From positions 1 through 54,543 of the forward strand of contig JBDLTZ010000191.1 in NCBI GenBank assembly GCA_039805565.1: DNA of 54,543 nucleotides. Direction: 5' to 3'. The position numbers and the translations under genes are program-made. This DNA comes from CALJIC01 sp039805565 (GTDB lineage: Bacteria > Chloroflexota > Chloroflexia > Chloroflexales > Roseiflexaceae). Below the pieces are notes generated by a model. The model did no database searches. It was not told the DNA's origin and saw only the letters and a program-made list of their open reading frames with translations. Of this stretch, positions 24,701 through 33,739 are shown one piece after another (within the stretch, counting starts at the first letter, position 1; every line of letters starts with the position of its first letter).

Positions 24701-24811
24701 TCACTTGCGGCCGCGCCAGCGCCCGCGCACGAACCCGGCGCGGAACGCGAGCCCGACCATGAATGTCAGTACGATGAAGATGATGAGCGCTTCGCTCCAG
24801 CCGATGGTCAT
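24701..24811 (-). CDS. 36-aa single-pass membrane peptide
   Basis: A very short gene. The product starts MTIGWSEALIIFIVLTFMVG, has one membrane helix (about residues 7-25) and a strongly basic tail (GFVRGRWRGRK). CAGGAG lies eight bases before the ATG, a better site than most long genes here have. Its stop lies nine bases before the aminotransferase start, so the two are probably one operon. The helix plus basic tail recalls TatA-like or other small membrane proteins, but the conserved TatA hinge is missing. No function can be assigned. Confidence 0.65.
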   Translation of the reverse strand: MTIGWSEALIIFIVLTFMVGLAFRAGFVRGRWRGRK

Positions 24812-24874
24812 GCGAGGTCTCCTGAGGCGCCAGGCGCCGCGGCCGCTGTCATGTAGGAGGCACAGTATAGCAGC

Positions 24875-24907
24875 AGCCGCGCCGTTCCACCAGGAACAAG
24901 CGCGGCT
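24875..24907. terminator. Terminator after the DoxX-like gene
   Basis: AGCCGCGC-C-GTTCC and GGAAC-AA-GCGCGGCT form an interrupted stem with the loop ACCA, 34 bp beyond the minus-strand stop at 24941. Confidence 0.65.
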
Positions 24908-24940
24908 GTGGGAGCCGTGACAATTGGCGCCGGAGGGGGC

Positions 24941-25447
24941 TTAGGCGTCTTCGAGGCGGCCCTGCGCGCGCCCGAACCGCTCGGGGTCGTCCACCAGTCC
25001 GCCGCCGCGCGCCGTCGCGCCGATCACAAGCGCCGCGGCCACCAGCACGAGGTTCTTGACGATGTACTGGCCCTCGAGCGTCAGGCCGATCGGGAAGACG
25101 GTGAAGATCCGCTCAGGCACCAGCAGCACCGGCAGCATCGTGCCCGGCATCTGGAGCAGCAGCAGCAGGATGGTGGCGCGGGTAAAGCGGCCGCTGATCA
25201 GCCCGATGCCGATCGCCATCTCCCACAGGGCCAGGACCGGGATGAAGAGCTGCGGCGGCAGGAACCAGATCGCGGTGCGGATGAGGTCCTCGGCGGGGCT
25301 CAGCCCTGGTACGAGCTTGAGCGCGCCGAACCATAGAAAGATGACGCCGACGGAGACGCGGAGTAGGCTGATGCCGTTGCGAGCCAGCACGGCGGTGATC
25401 GTCGGGTCGATTCGGTTAAACAGGGTGCGAAGTGTGTGTGTTGGCAT
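24941..25447 (-). CDS. DoxX/DUF417-like small membrane protein
   Basis: A 168-aa protein with four membrane helices: ISLLRVSVGVIFLWFGALKL, LFIPVLALWEMAIGIGLI, ATILLLLLQMPGTMLPVLL and KNLVLVAAALVIGATARGG. The layout and the FLWFGALKLVPGLSPAEDLI block match the DoxX/YkgB (DUF417) families, membrane proteins tied loosely to thiol or redox stress. The start follows CGAGGCGAGAG weakly. TATACT lies upstream in the AT-rich segment near 25495. It is monocistronic between a long gap and a terminator. Its precise role is unknown. Confidence 0.82.
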   Translation of the reverse strand: MPTHTLRTLFNRIDPTITAVLARNGISLLRVSVGVIFLWFGALKLVPGLSPAEDLIRTAIWFLPPQLFIPVLALWEMAIGIGLISGRFTRATILLLLLQMPGTMLPVLLVPERIFTVFPIGLTLEGQYIVKNLVLVAAALVIGATARGGGLVDDPERFGRAQGRLEDA

Positions 25448-25911
25448 CGTCTCTCGCCTCGTCGATTGTGAAGTCTATCACCTAATCCTTGAGAAGTATA
25501 TTACATGATTTCGAATGCGTGTGCCGGCCGAGAGACGAGGTTTTTGGAGAGGGTTCGGGTGAGAGCGATCCCCCTCGTTCGGAGGGGATGGGGAGGAAGC
25601 AGATCCGCGAGCCGCAGGGCATGCAGAAAGGGGAAGCTCTCAGGGAAGGGCTACCCCTGGACATGGCCAGAGGGCACCAGCCCTACTGCGGGTTCCTGTA
25701 CGGGCAGAAAGTGTGTTCGCAGGGCGGATGGTGGCGCTGGAATGCGCTGAAATCCCTCACTCCCTGCCCCCTCTCCCTGCCGCGGGAGAGGGGGTGACGC
25801 ACCGCACTGTCATGTGCCAAGCGCTACTTCCGAACTGACTTTCGTCTGCCCCTGAACCACCGTGGGAGAGGGGAGAAGGCGTCACAACGAAGAAGCTCAG
25901 GTGCGCACGCG
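25448..25911. other. Intergenic region without a supported gene
   Basis: Short open frames on the plus strand have repeat-like composition and no ribosome sites. A GC-rich inverted element lies near 25760-25797 (CCCCCTCTCCC ... GGGAGAGGGGG), of a type that looks dispersed and intergenic. The 25495-25505 stretch is AT-rich and probably carries the DoxX-gene promoter. Confidence 0.55.
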
Positions 25912-26682
25912 CTATGGGCGCTCGAGGCCGTGGGCCTCCAGCAGGCGCTCGTCGTTCAGCAGCAGGTCGGTAGGGCCGTCGGCCACCACGTGCCCGTGGT
26001 CCACGATCACCATGCGGTCGAACAGCTCGCGCACCATCAGCAGGTCGTGGGTGGAGACCAGCATCGTGTGGGGGAGCTCCCGCAGCAGGTTGATCAGCGT
26101 GCGCCGCGCGCGCGGGTCGAGCCCGGCGGAGGGCTCATCGAGCACCAGGATCTCGGGGTCCATCGCCAGGACGGTGGCTACGGCGATGCGCTTCTTCTCC
26201 CCGACGCTCAGGTGGTGCGAGAGGCGATCGACGTAGGCGCTCATGCCCACCAGCTCGAGCGCGCGTGCCACACGGCTGCGGACGTCGGCCTCAGGGTGGC
26301 CCATGTGCAGCGGGCCGAAGGCCACGTCCTCGAAGACGGTGGGTGAGAAGAGCTGGTCGTCCGGGTTCTGGAACACCAGGCCGACGCGGGCGCGCACCAG
26401 CGGCAAGCTCTTCTTGTCGAGCGCCACGCCACCCACGGCGATCTGACCCTTGCCCGTGAGGATGCCGTTGAGCTGGAGCATGAGCGTGCTCTTGCCGGCG
26501 CCGTTCGGCCCGACGAGCGCGACCTTCTCGCCGCGGGCGATCCGGAGCGTGACGCCGCGCAGCGCCACGTGGCCGTCCGGGTAGGTGAAGTGCAGGTCGT
26601 CGACCTCGAGAGAGGCGGGGTGCTGGATGCTAGTTGTTAGATGTTGGATTGACAGAACGTCGTCCAGCGTACTCGTGGCCAT
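25912..26682 (-). CDS. cbiO: Cobalt/nickel ECF transporter ATPase
   Basis: A 256-aa ATPase that powers the CbiMQO energy-coupling-factor importer. Walker A is GPNGAGKST near residue 59, Q-loop VFQNPDDQLFSPTVFEDVAF (the ECF A-component signature), LSVGEKKR as ABC signature, Walker B ILVLDEPSAGLD and switch STHD. About the first 24 residues (SIQHLTTSIQHPAS) are a seven-residue repeat produced by a heptamer DNA repeat and precede the conserved LEVDDLHFTYPDG, so the true start may be inside or the repeat has become coding. It starts 11 bp after cbiQ ends. Confidence 0.93.
   Translation of the reverse strand: MATSTLDDVLSIQHLTTSIQHPASLEVDDLHFTYPDGHVALRGVTLRIARGEKVALVGPNGAGKSTLMLQLNGILTGKGQIAVGGVALDKKSLPLVRARVGLVFQNPDDQLFSPTVFEDVAFGPLHMGHPEADVRSRVARALELVGMSAYVDRLSHHLSVGEKKRIAVATVLAMDPEILVLDEPSAGLDPRARRTLINLLRELPHTMLVSTHDLLMVRELFDRMVIVDHGHVVADGPTDLLLNDERLLEAHGLERP
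26624..26651. repeat. Heptamer repeat inside the 5' end of cbiO
   Basis: Four heptads TGGATGC, TAGTTGT, TAGATGT, TGGATTG. Three heptads make 21 bases, so translation gives a seven-residue peptide repeat (SIQHLTT, SIQHPAS). Confidence 0.65.
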
Positions 26683-26693
26683 TCGTTGACTCC

Positions 26694-27524
26694 TTAGTGG
26701 AATAATCCAAAACCCAACATCGGCAATCCAAAAAAGACTCGGGCAATGATCTGGAGCAGCAGGAGGAACCCGACCACGGCGGCGAGCGCCTGCCAGTCCC
26801 GCGCACGCATGACGTGCGGGTTGAGCGTGCGGAAGTTGCCGGTGTAGCCGCGCGCCACCATTGCGCTGTAGATGCGGTCGCTGCGCTCGTAGCTGCGGAG
26901 GAAGAGCTGGCCGGCCATGTTGCCGGCCACCTGCGCGCGCCAGGCCACCGTGCCGCCGCTCCGCATGCCCGGCAGGCTCGCGCTACGGGCCTCGCGCGCG
27001 CGGAGCAGCCGCGCGGTCTCGTCGGTGAGCACCTCGAGGTAGCGGTACATAAACGAGGTGATCGCTACCAGCAGCGGCGGCACGCGCAGGTGGCGCAGGG
27101 CGTGCATCATATCTGGGAAGCGGGTGGTGGCGACCATCAGGATCGCCATCTGCACCGAGAGCCAGCTGCGGACCACGATGCTTACGAAGCGCAGCAGGCC
27201 GGCGTCGGTAGCGGTGACGCTCCAGGGGCCGAGGTCGCCGGCCCAGATAGGGCGGCCGGGGATGGCAAAGATCGCGGTGACCGCGGCCAGCGCGAAGGGC
27301 AGCGCCACGAACGAGCGCTTCACGACGTAGGCGGGGCCGAGGCCTGCGAACTGGCTCAGGGCGAGCACCGCCAGCCAGCCGAGCAGGAACGCCACCCAGG
27401 CGCCGTCGGGCAGCAGGACGTTCGAGATGATGAACAGCAGCGTGCCGCCGACCTTGACCCGCGGGTCAAGCCGGTGCACAGGGCTGGAGCGATCCTGGTA
27501 CGGATCGACGAAGTGTGTGTGCAT
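26694..27524 (-). CDS. cbiQ: ECF transporter transmembrane (T) component
   Basis: A 276-aa membrane protein that couples ATP hydrolysis to the CbiM substrate-binding unit. Helices include TLLFIISNVLLPDGAWVAFL, VKRSFVALPFALAAVTAIFA and AAVVGFLLLLQIIARVFFGL. The two coupling motifs of the family are present as Ala-Arg-Gly-like blocks: LLRAREARSASLPGM near residue 168 and YSAMVARGYTGNFRTL near residue 220. The last residues (FFGLPMLGFGLFH) are encoded by heptamer repeats. It lies between cbiM and cbiO in one minus-strand operon. Confidence 0.93.
   Translation of the reverse strand: MHTHFVDPYQDRSSPVHRLDPRVKVGGTLLFIISNVLLPDGAWVAFLLGWLAVLALSQFAGLGPAYVVKRSFVALPFALAAVTAIFAIPGRPIWAGDLGPWSVTATDAGLLRFVSIVVRSWLSVQMAILMVATTRFPDMMHALRHLRVPPLLVAITSFMYRYLEVLTDETARLLRAREARSASLPGMRSGGTVAWRAQVAGNMAGQLFLRSYERSDRIYSAMVARGYTGNFRTLNPHVMRARDWQALAAVVGFLLLLQIIARVFFGLPMLGFGLFH
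26702..26735. repeat. Heptamer repeat inside the 3' end of cbiQ
   Basis: Read on the minus strand: TTGGATT, GCCGATG, TTGGGTT, TTGGATT. The unit resembles that at the start of cbiO, so one repeat tract spans the cbiQ-cbiO junction. Confidence 0.55.
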
Positions 27525-27536
27525 GAAGAGAGATTC

Positions 27537-27592
27537 TTGAGTTTTGAGACGTGAGTTTGAGACGTGAGCGAGGGCTCAAGACTCAAAACCCA
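27537..27592. repeat. Heptamer repeat between cbiM and cbiQ
   Basis: TTGAGTT, TTGAGAC, GTGAGT (six), TTGAGAC, GTGAGCG, then an inverted tract CTCAAGACTCAAAAC able to pair with the first units. It lies in the 82-bp spacer. Confidence 0.7.
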
Positions 27593-27606
27593 CGCCTCGC
27601 GGCTGA

Positions 27607-28608
27607 TTACGAAGGGCGCGTCTCGGGGCGGGGGCTCTGCGCGGCGTCGCGGCGGCGGATGACGCGCACCAGCAGCACGGCCAGGCCGGCCACCACCAGT
27701 GCCCCGAAGAGTCCGGCGACGATTGTGGAGAGTGGCGTCTCGCCGAGGAAAGGCACAGTGTAGTCGGGGATGATCTCGTAGGGCGCGCTCTGGCCGCGGT
27801 CGAGGAAGCCGATGTCCTGGGCCACGCGCTCGAGGCCATCCGGGTCGGCCGAGGCCAGCGGCGAGATCAGCACCACCGCCAGGGCCGCGGCCAGGCCGCC
27901 GACCACCCAGCCGCGCCCGCCGCCTGACTGCTGCTCGGGGCTCAGGATGTCGGGCCGGGTGCGCTCGATGAAGCTGAGCGCCGCTACGGTGATCAGCGCC
28001 TCGCCGATGCCGATCAGGGCGTGCACGCCAAGCATTGCCGGCACCACGATCTGGAGCTCCGCCGTGCCGCTGAGCCAGAGCTGTAGCGCTGTGGCGAGCG
28101 CGCCGGCCATCACCGAGAGCCAGGCGGCCACGCCCGCCACCGCGAGGCGCACGCCGCGCGCGCGGCCGGCGACACCGCGGTACAGCCCAAAGCCGATCAG
28201 CGCGGTGAGCAGGCCCATGTTGAGGATGTTGGCGCCCATCGCCAGCAGCCCGCCGTCCTGGAACAGTAGCGCCTGCACGCCGATCACGCTCGCCATCACC
28301 AGCATGCCGGCCCAGGGGCCGAGGGTGATCGCCGCAAGCGCGCCGCCGAGCAGGTGGCCCGAGGTGCCGCCCGCCACCGGGAAGTTGATCATCTGCGCGG
28401 CGAAAATAAAGGCGGCCATCACGCCCATCAGCGGTACCTGCCGCTCGCCCAGCTCCTCCTGCGTCTGGCGCACGGCCAGCCCGAGCAGCCCGATCGTGAG
28501 CACCCAGCAGATTAGAGAGACGGCGAGGTTGAGGAACCCGTCGGGGATGTGAAGTGTGAGGCCGAAGACGTCGGCCGGCAAAGCCGGCGCGATCTGCGTG
28601 AACTGCAT
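27607..28608 (-). CDS. cbiM: Cobalt/nickel ECF substrate-binding membrane protein with PDGLE domain
   Basis: A 333-aa integral membrane S-component that binds Co2+ or Ni2+. The family N-terminus HIPDGFL is present, but at residues 20-26 behind a 19-residue extension, whereas CbiM/NikM normally start Met-His so that the amino end and His2 hold the metal. Further signatures: FPVAGGTSGHLLGGALAAI, VIGVQALLFQDGGLLAMGAN. After about residue 225 comes a CbiN-like region of the PDGLE family (SADPDGLERVAQDIGFLD) and a last helix. ATG 28608 is supported by AAGGAG eight bases upstream, so the extension is probably translated and may be cleaved. Operon order is cbiM-cbiQ-cbiO. Confidence 0.93.
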   Translation of the reverse strand: MQFTQIAPALPADVFGLTLHIPDGFLNLAVSLICWVLTIGLLGLAVRQTQEELGERQVPLMGVMAAFIFAAQMINFPVAGGTSGHLLGGALAAITLGPWAGMLVMASVIGVQALLFQDGGLLAMGANILNMGLLTALIGFGLYRGVAGRARGVRLAVAGVAAWLSVMAGALATALQLWLSGTAELQIVVPAMLGVHALIGIGEALITVAALSFIERTRPDILSPEQQSGGGRGWVVGGLAAALAVVLISPLASADPDGLERVAQDIGFLDRGQSAPYEIIPDYTVPFLGETPLSTIVAGLFGALVVAGLAVLLVRVIRRRDAAQSPRPETRPS

Positions 28609-28687
28609 GGGGTCAATCTCCTTCGAACGCTGCTGGGGCGCTTGCGTACCGCTACGCCGCAGATTTCATTTTTTGTAGCTGCGAATG

Positions 28688-28711
28688 GTTGCACATACTA
28701 TACTGTGCGAC
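28688..28711. promoter_or_regulatory. Inverted repeat over the cbiM -10, candidate metal-repressor operator
   Basis: GTTGCACA-N8-TGTGCGAC has eight-base arms with one mismatch and covers the -10. A repressor bound here would block RNA polymerase. Nickel or cobalt regulators (NikR, Nur/Fur-type) are candidates by function; the site does not match a consensus I can confirm. Confidence 0.55.
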
Positions 28712-28725
28712 GTCCCCCCCGTCAA
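28697..28725 (-). promoter_or_regulatory. Sigma-70-like promoter of cbiMQO
   Basis: On the minus strand TTGACG (28725-28720), 17-bp spacer, TATAGT (28702-28697). The spacer includes a run of G. RNA would begin about 80 nt before the cbiM ATG. Confidence 0.7.
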
Positions 28726-28831
28726 TCATGTACGAAGTGGCGCGACCGGCTGGATGACTCGCTGGGGGTGCGAATGTTGAGCAGGCATGTCCATGAGTAC
28801 GAACGAATGTACGCTACCGAATCTCTCGGTG

Positions 28832-28909
28832 CTCTGCACTCAGCACTCGGCTGCGCTGACAACGCCTTCGGCACTCAGCGCTCGGCGCGCCGCACGCAGC
28901 ACTCAGCAC

Positions 28910-28915
<6 letters not shown>
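28832..28915. repeat. Heptamer tandem repeat, twelve units
   Basis: Twelve contiguous heptads with consensus CTCAGCA (for example CTCTGCA, CTCAGCA, CTCGGCT, CTCAGCG, CTCGGCG, CGCAGCA). The last two reach into the stop codon of the dehydratase gene (28910-28912). Confidence 0.85.
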
Positions 28916-29869
<954 letters not shown>

Positions 29870-29879
29870 GGGAGGCTCC

Positions 29880-29928
29880 TTGAACACTGAACACTCAACG
29901 ATAGAATGCCGAATGCTGAGCGCTGAAC
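29880..29928. repeat. Heptamer tandem repeat upstream of the dehydratase gene
   Basis: Seven units: TTGAACA, CTGAACA, CTCAACG, ATAGAAT, GCCGAAT, GCTGAGC, GCTGAAC. They end next to the ribosome site of the minus-strand gene. Confidence 0.7.
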
Positions 29929-30031
29929 GGTAAAACACGCAGTTGCGTAGGGGCGGGGCGGACGCCGGCTCATTGTATACTGTCGTCACACCGATATGGC
30001 ACGCGCACCGATGCGCGACACTGGAGACCTC

Positions 30032-31285
30032 ATGACCCCCCAATTTCGGAGCCGCCTCCGCCTGCCCTACGCCATGCGCGCGCTGCGTCACCCGAACTAC
30101 CGGCTGCTGTTCTTCGGCCAGATGATTGCCCAGGTGGGCTACTGGGTGCAGGCCACCGCCCAGGGCTGGCTGGTGCTGCGCCTGACCGACTCGCCGCTGT
30201 GGCTTGGCCTGATCGCCTTCGCCCAGTCGCTGCCGGTGCTGCTACTCTCGCTCCCGGCCGGCGCCGTGGCCGACCGCGTGCCCAAGCGGCGGCTGATCGT
30301 CATGACGCAGAGCGTGGCGATGCTCTCGGCGTTTACGGTGGGCTCGCTCACGCTCAGCGGCCTCGTGCAGCCCTGGCATGTGCTGCTGGCGGCGCTCGTG
30401 GTGGGGGTGGCGGCCTCGTTCGAGAATCCGGCGCGCCAGTCGTTCACGATCGAGCTGGTGGGGCGCGAGGATCTGATGAATGCGATCGCGCTGGACTCGA
30501 TGGTGCTCAACGGCGCGCGCATCATCGGGCCTGGCCTGGCGGGGGTCATGGCGGCTGTGGTGGGGGAGGGGCCTGGCTTCTTGCTCTACGGCGTGAGCGT
30601 GCTGGCGGTGATCGGCGGGCTGGTGCTGATGCGCCTCGAGCCCTTCCGCGCCTCGGCGCCCCGCAGCGGGCTGGCGCAGATGCGCGAGGGGCTATCCTAC
30701 ATCCGCTCGGAGCCGAGGGTGCGCCTGGTGCTGGCGCAGATGGTGGTGCACGCGATCTTCGGCCTGGCGTACTTCCCACTGCTGCCCTACTTCGCCAAGA
30801 ACGTCCTCGGCGGCGACGCGCGCGGCTTCGGCGCGCTGGGCTCAGCCAACGCCGCCGGCGCGCTCCTGGCGGCGGTGATCATCACGGTGCTGGGCGAGCG
30901 CATCTCGCGCGGCCGGCTGCGGAACGTGGCGCTGCTGAGCTACTCGCTGCTGGTGGCCGGCTTCACGCTGGCGCGCACCTTCCCCCCGGCGCTCGTGCTG
31001 ATCTTCGCGGTGGGCTGGGCCGGGGTCACAATGCTGACTCTCTCCAACACCATGCTCCAGATCATGGTCCCGGACGAGCTGCGCGGGCGGGTGATGAGTG
31101 TCTACATCCTGATCGCCATGGGCATGAGCCAGCTGAGTGGCGTACTGCTGAGCGGCCTGTCCGAGTTCACCGGCAACGTGCCGCTCACGGTCGGCTGCTG
31201 GATGATGGTCGGTTGGGGCTTGCAGCTGCTGCTCTACTTTACCAGCGCCCGAGCTCGGCCCGAGCCCTCGCCCCGGCTGGCGTAG
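30032..31285 (+). CDS. MFS exporter (EntS/MFS_3-like)
   Basis: A 417-aa membrane protein with about twelve helices. The first helix pair is RLLFFGQMIAQVGYWVQATA, and the MFS loop 2-3 motif is PAGAVADRVPKRRL with the basic residues in place. The region DLMNAIALDSMVLNGARIIG is characteristic of the enterobactin-exporter-like (EntS/MFS_3) group, often multidrug or siderophore exporters. It starts at ATG 30032 after CTGGAGACCTC; an upstream in-frame ATG at 29996 has no ribosome site. It runs away from the dehydratase gene and meets a histidine kinase tail to tail. Substrate unknown. Confidence 0.88.
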   Translation: MTPQFRSRLRLPYAMRALRHPNYRLLFFGQMIAQVGYWVQATAQGWLVLRLTDSPLWLGLIAFAQSLPVLLLSLPAGAVADRVPKRRLIVMTQSVAMLSAFTVGSLTLSGLVQPWHVLLAALVVGVAASFENPARQSFTIELVGREDLMNAIALDSMVLNGARIIGPGLAGVMAAVVGEGPGFLLYGVSVLAVIGGLVLMRLEPFRASAPRSGLAQMREGLSYIRSEPRVRLVLAQMVVHAIFGLAYFPLLPYFAKNVLGGDARGFGALGSANAAGALLAAVIITVLGERISRGRLRNVALLSYSLLVAGFTLARTFPPALVLIFAVGWAGVTMLTLSNTMLQIMVPDELRGRVMSVYILIAMGMSQLSGVLLSGLSEFTGNVPLTVGCWMMVGWGLQLLLYFTSARARPEPSPRLA

Positions 31286-31306
31286 AGCGCGCCGCAGCCG
31301 CGGCCC

Positions 31307-33505
31307 TCAGGCGCGCGCCGCCTTGCGCGTGTATCCATCCGGGAGGGTGATGATGAAGCGGCTGCCGCCCCCCTGCTCGCTCTCGAGCCGAACCTCGCCG
31401 CCGTGCAGCTCGGTCATGCGCCGCACGAGCGCCAGGCCGAGCCCCGTGCCCCCGTGAGCGCGCGCGAGGCTACTGTCCAGCTGCACGAACGGCTGGAATA
31501 GCGCCTTCTGGTCCTCGGGGCTGATGCCGATGCCCGTGTCCCACACCGTGAACGTCAGGCCGTGCGCGGTGGGCTTGACCTCCAGGCCGAACTCGCCGCC
31601 CACGGGGGTGAACTTCACCGCATTCGACAGCAGGTTCACCAGGATCTGCGTCAGCCGCCGCGAGTCGCAGAGGTGGGTGCCCACGTCGTCGTCGATCGAG
31701 ACGCGGGCGGTCATGCCCTTGTGTCGCGCGGCCGGCTCGACGAGCCGGAGGCTGGCCAGGCAGACGGCGCGCACGTCGGTGGCCGTCAGGTCGAGCGTGA
31801 GCTGCCCGGCCTCGATCTTGGAGAGGTCGAGGATGTCGTTGATCAGCGCCAGCAGGTGGCGGCCGCTCTCGTCGATCTGCTGCAGCGCCGTGATCTGCCG
31901 CTTGGTCACGGGCCCGTAGATCTGTTCCTGGAGCACCTCGGCGATGCCGAGGATGGCGTTGAGTGGGGTGCGGAGCTCGTGGCTCATGCTCGCCAGGAAC
32001 TCGTCCTTCATCCGCGCGACCTTGGCGAGCTCGCGGTTCGACTGCCGGAGCGCCTGCTCGTGCCGCTTCCGCTCGGTGATGTCCTCGGCGATGCCCGTGA
32101 GCCGCGGCGGGTAGCGCTGGTCCTCCCGCATAGAGAACACGCGCATACCAATCCAGCGTACGTCGCCGTCGCACCGCGCGATGCGGAAGTCGATGCTGGA
32201 GACCCCGCCGCTGATCGGGTGGCGGCGCAGCGCGGCCGCAACGCTGGAGCGGTCCTCGGGGATGATGGTCTCGAGGAACAGCGCGGGCCGCTCGTAGAGC
32301 GCCGCGTCGCCCACGCCCCAGATCTCCCCGAAGGCCGGGCTCACGTAGAAGAACTGGTCCAGCGCCGGCGTGCAGACGTAGATGACGTCGCGGATGTTCT
32401 CCGCGATCTGCCGGAAGCGCAGCTCGCTCTCGTGCAGGATCTGCTCGGACAGCTTGCGCGGGGTCAGGTCGGTGAGCGTGCCGGTGACGCTGGCCGAGCG
32501 CCCCTCCTCGACAGCCAGCGTGCGCGCGCGCAGCTCAACCCAGCGGTAGGCGCCGTCGGCGGTGAGCAGGCGCAGCTCCGCGCTGCCGAGCTCGCGCTCG
32601 CCGCTCCACAGCTGGTCTAGAATTCGCTGAGCCACACTATGGTCATCGGCGTGGAGCGTCTCCAGGAAGAGGCGACCCAGCGCCTCGGTCTCGTCGCTGC
32701 CCACCATCGCGCGCCAGGCGGGGTTGAGAAACTGCCAGCGGCCCTGCTCGTCGAGCTGAAAGATGACCTCGCTCACCTGCTCGACGACGCGCCGGTACTG
32801 CTGCTCGCGGTCGTGGAGCGCCTGCTCGGCGCGCCTGCGGTTCAGCGCGTTCACGAAGATCGTGGCGACGAAGCGCAGCAGGCCGATGCTTTCCGTATCC
32901 CAGGTGGTGGTGGTGCGGACGGAGTCGAAGCCGATGAAGCCGATCCAGCGGCCCTGGGACGCCATCGGCATGATCACCAGCGACTGGATGGACTGGATCT
33001 CGAGGATCTCGCGCTCGGCGGCCGCGTCGGGTGGCAGGTCGGCGACGTTCGGGATGTGGAGGGTCTCAAGGTGCTCGAGCCGCTCCTCGATCCAGGCGAA
33101 GTCGCTCAGCGGCAGGTTCTGGAGGATGGCGATCTGGGGCTCGATGCCGTCGGCGCACCACTCGTGCGAGTTGGTGATCATCGTCCGGTCATCCGAGATC
33201 TGGAAGATATAGACGCGGTCCACCCCCGCGAAGAGGCCGAGCCGCTCGAGCGCGAGCTGGATCTGGCTGTCGGTCGCCGTCACGGGGATGCTGATCATGT
33301 CGCTGGCGATCTCGGTGATGAGCCGCCCGAGCTCCCGCTGGTGCGCGAGCTCCGCCTCGATCCGCCTGTGGTCGGCGGCCTCGGGGAGCACATTCTGAGG
33401 GATGGGTGCAGGCGCACGCCGAACCAGGCGTTGGTATATCGCGGCGAGTGCGATCGCGATGCCGGCGAGGAGGAGGAGGAACGCTAGGACACTGATGGTA
33501 TTCAC
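31307..33505 (-). CDS. Sensor histidine kinase with GAF and two PAS domains
   Basis: A 732-aa kinase. One N-terminal membrane helix (residues 5-25) anchors it; there is no extracytoplasmic loop, so sensing is cytoplasmic. A GAF domain spans about 70-225 (YIFQISDDRTMITNSHEWCA), then PAS (about 235-355) and PAS/PAC (about 360-480, ending LTGIAEDITERKR). The phosphoacceptor is H509 in SHELRTPLN, followed by HATPase_c with N box VNLLSNAVKFTP, G1 VWDTGIGIS and G2 GGTGLGLAL. The protein starts at GTG 33505 after GAGGTCCCGC. No response regulator is adjacent, so it is an orphan kinase. PAS/GAF ligands cannot be told from sequence. Confidence 0.93.
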   Translation of the reverse strand: MNTISVLAFLLLLAGIAIALAAIYQRLVRRAPAPIPQNVLPEAADHRRIEAELAHQRELGRLITEIASDMISIPVTATDSQIQLALERLGLFAGVDRVYIFQISDDRTMITNSHEWCADGIEPQIAILQNLPLSDFAWIEERLEHLETLHIPNVADLPPDAAAEREILEIQSIQSLVIMPMASQGRWIGFIGFDSVRTTTTWDTESIGLLRFVATIFVNALNRRRAEQALHDREQQYRRVVEQVSEVIFQLDEQGRWQFLNPAWRAMVGSDETEALGRLFLETLHADDHSVAQRILDQLWSGERELGSAELRLLTADGAYRWVELRARTLAVEEGRSASVTGTLTDLTPRKLSEQILHESELRFRQIAENIRDVIYVCTPALDQFFYVSPAFGEIWGVGDAALYERPALFLETIIPEDRSSVAAALRRHPISGGVSSIDFRIARCDGDVRWIGMRVFSMREDQRYPPRLTGIAEDITERKRHEQALRQSNRELAKVARMKDEFLASMSHELRTPLNAILGIAEVLQEQIYGPVTKRQITALQQIDESGRHLLALINDILDLSKIEAGQLTLDLTATDVRAVCLASLRLVEPAARHKGMTARVSIDDDVGTHLCDSRRLTQILVNLLSNAVKFTPVGGEFGLEVKPTAHGLTFTVWDTGIGISPEDQKALFQPFVQLDSSLARAHGGTGLGLALVRRMTELHGGEVRLESEQGGGSRFIITLPDGYTRKAARA

Positions 33506-33739
33506 TGCGGGACCTCAGTGGCTTGATGCTATGCTGCCGCAGGGCTGGCCGTGCTGTGGTAAGCAGCACGGCACCGTGGTCCCACTCACTATAACACTAA
33601 CCTGTATCCTCGGTGTAGCGATGGCCCCTCACGGCCGGCTCGCATGATGCCGCCGGCGCTCTCCTCCGCGGCACGGCTTGTGCTTTTCTGTGGTGCAAGA
33701 CTATGGCGAGCCGAGGGTGCTGCGCCGGAGGACATAGAT

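Noticed and set aside
25489..25797. 102-aa plus-strand frame upstream of cbiO
   Set aside because: No ribosome site; the end consists of a GC-rich intergenic element.
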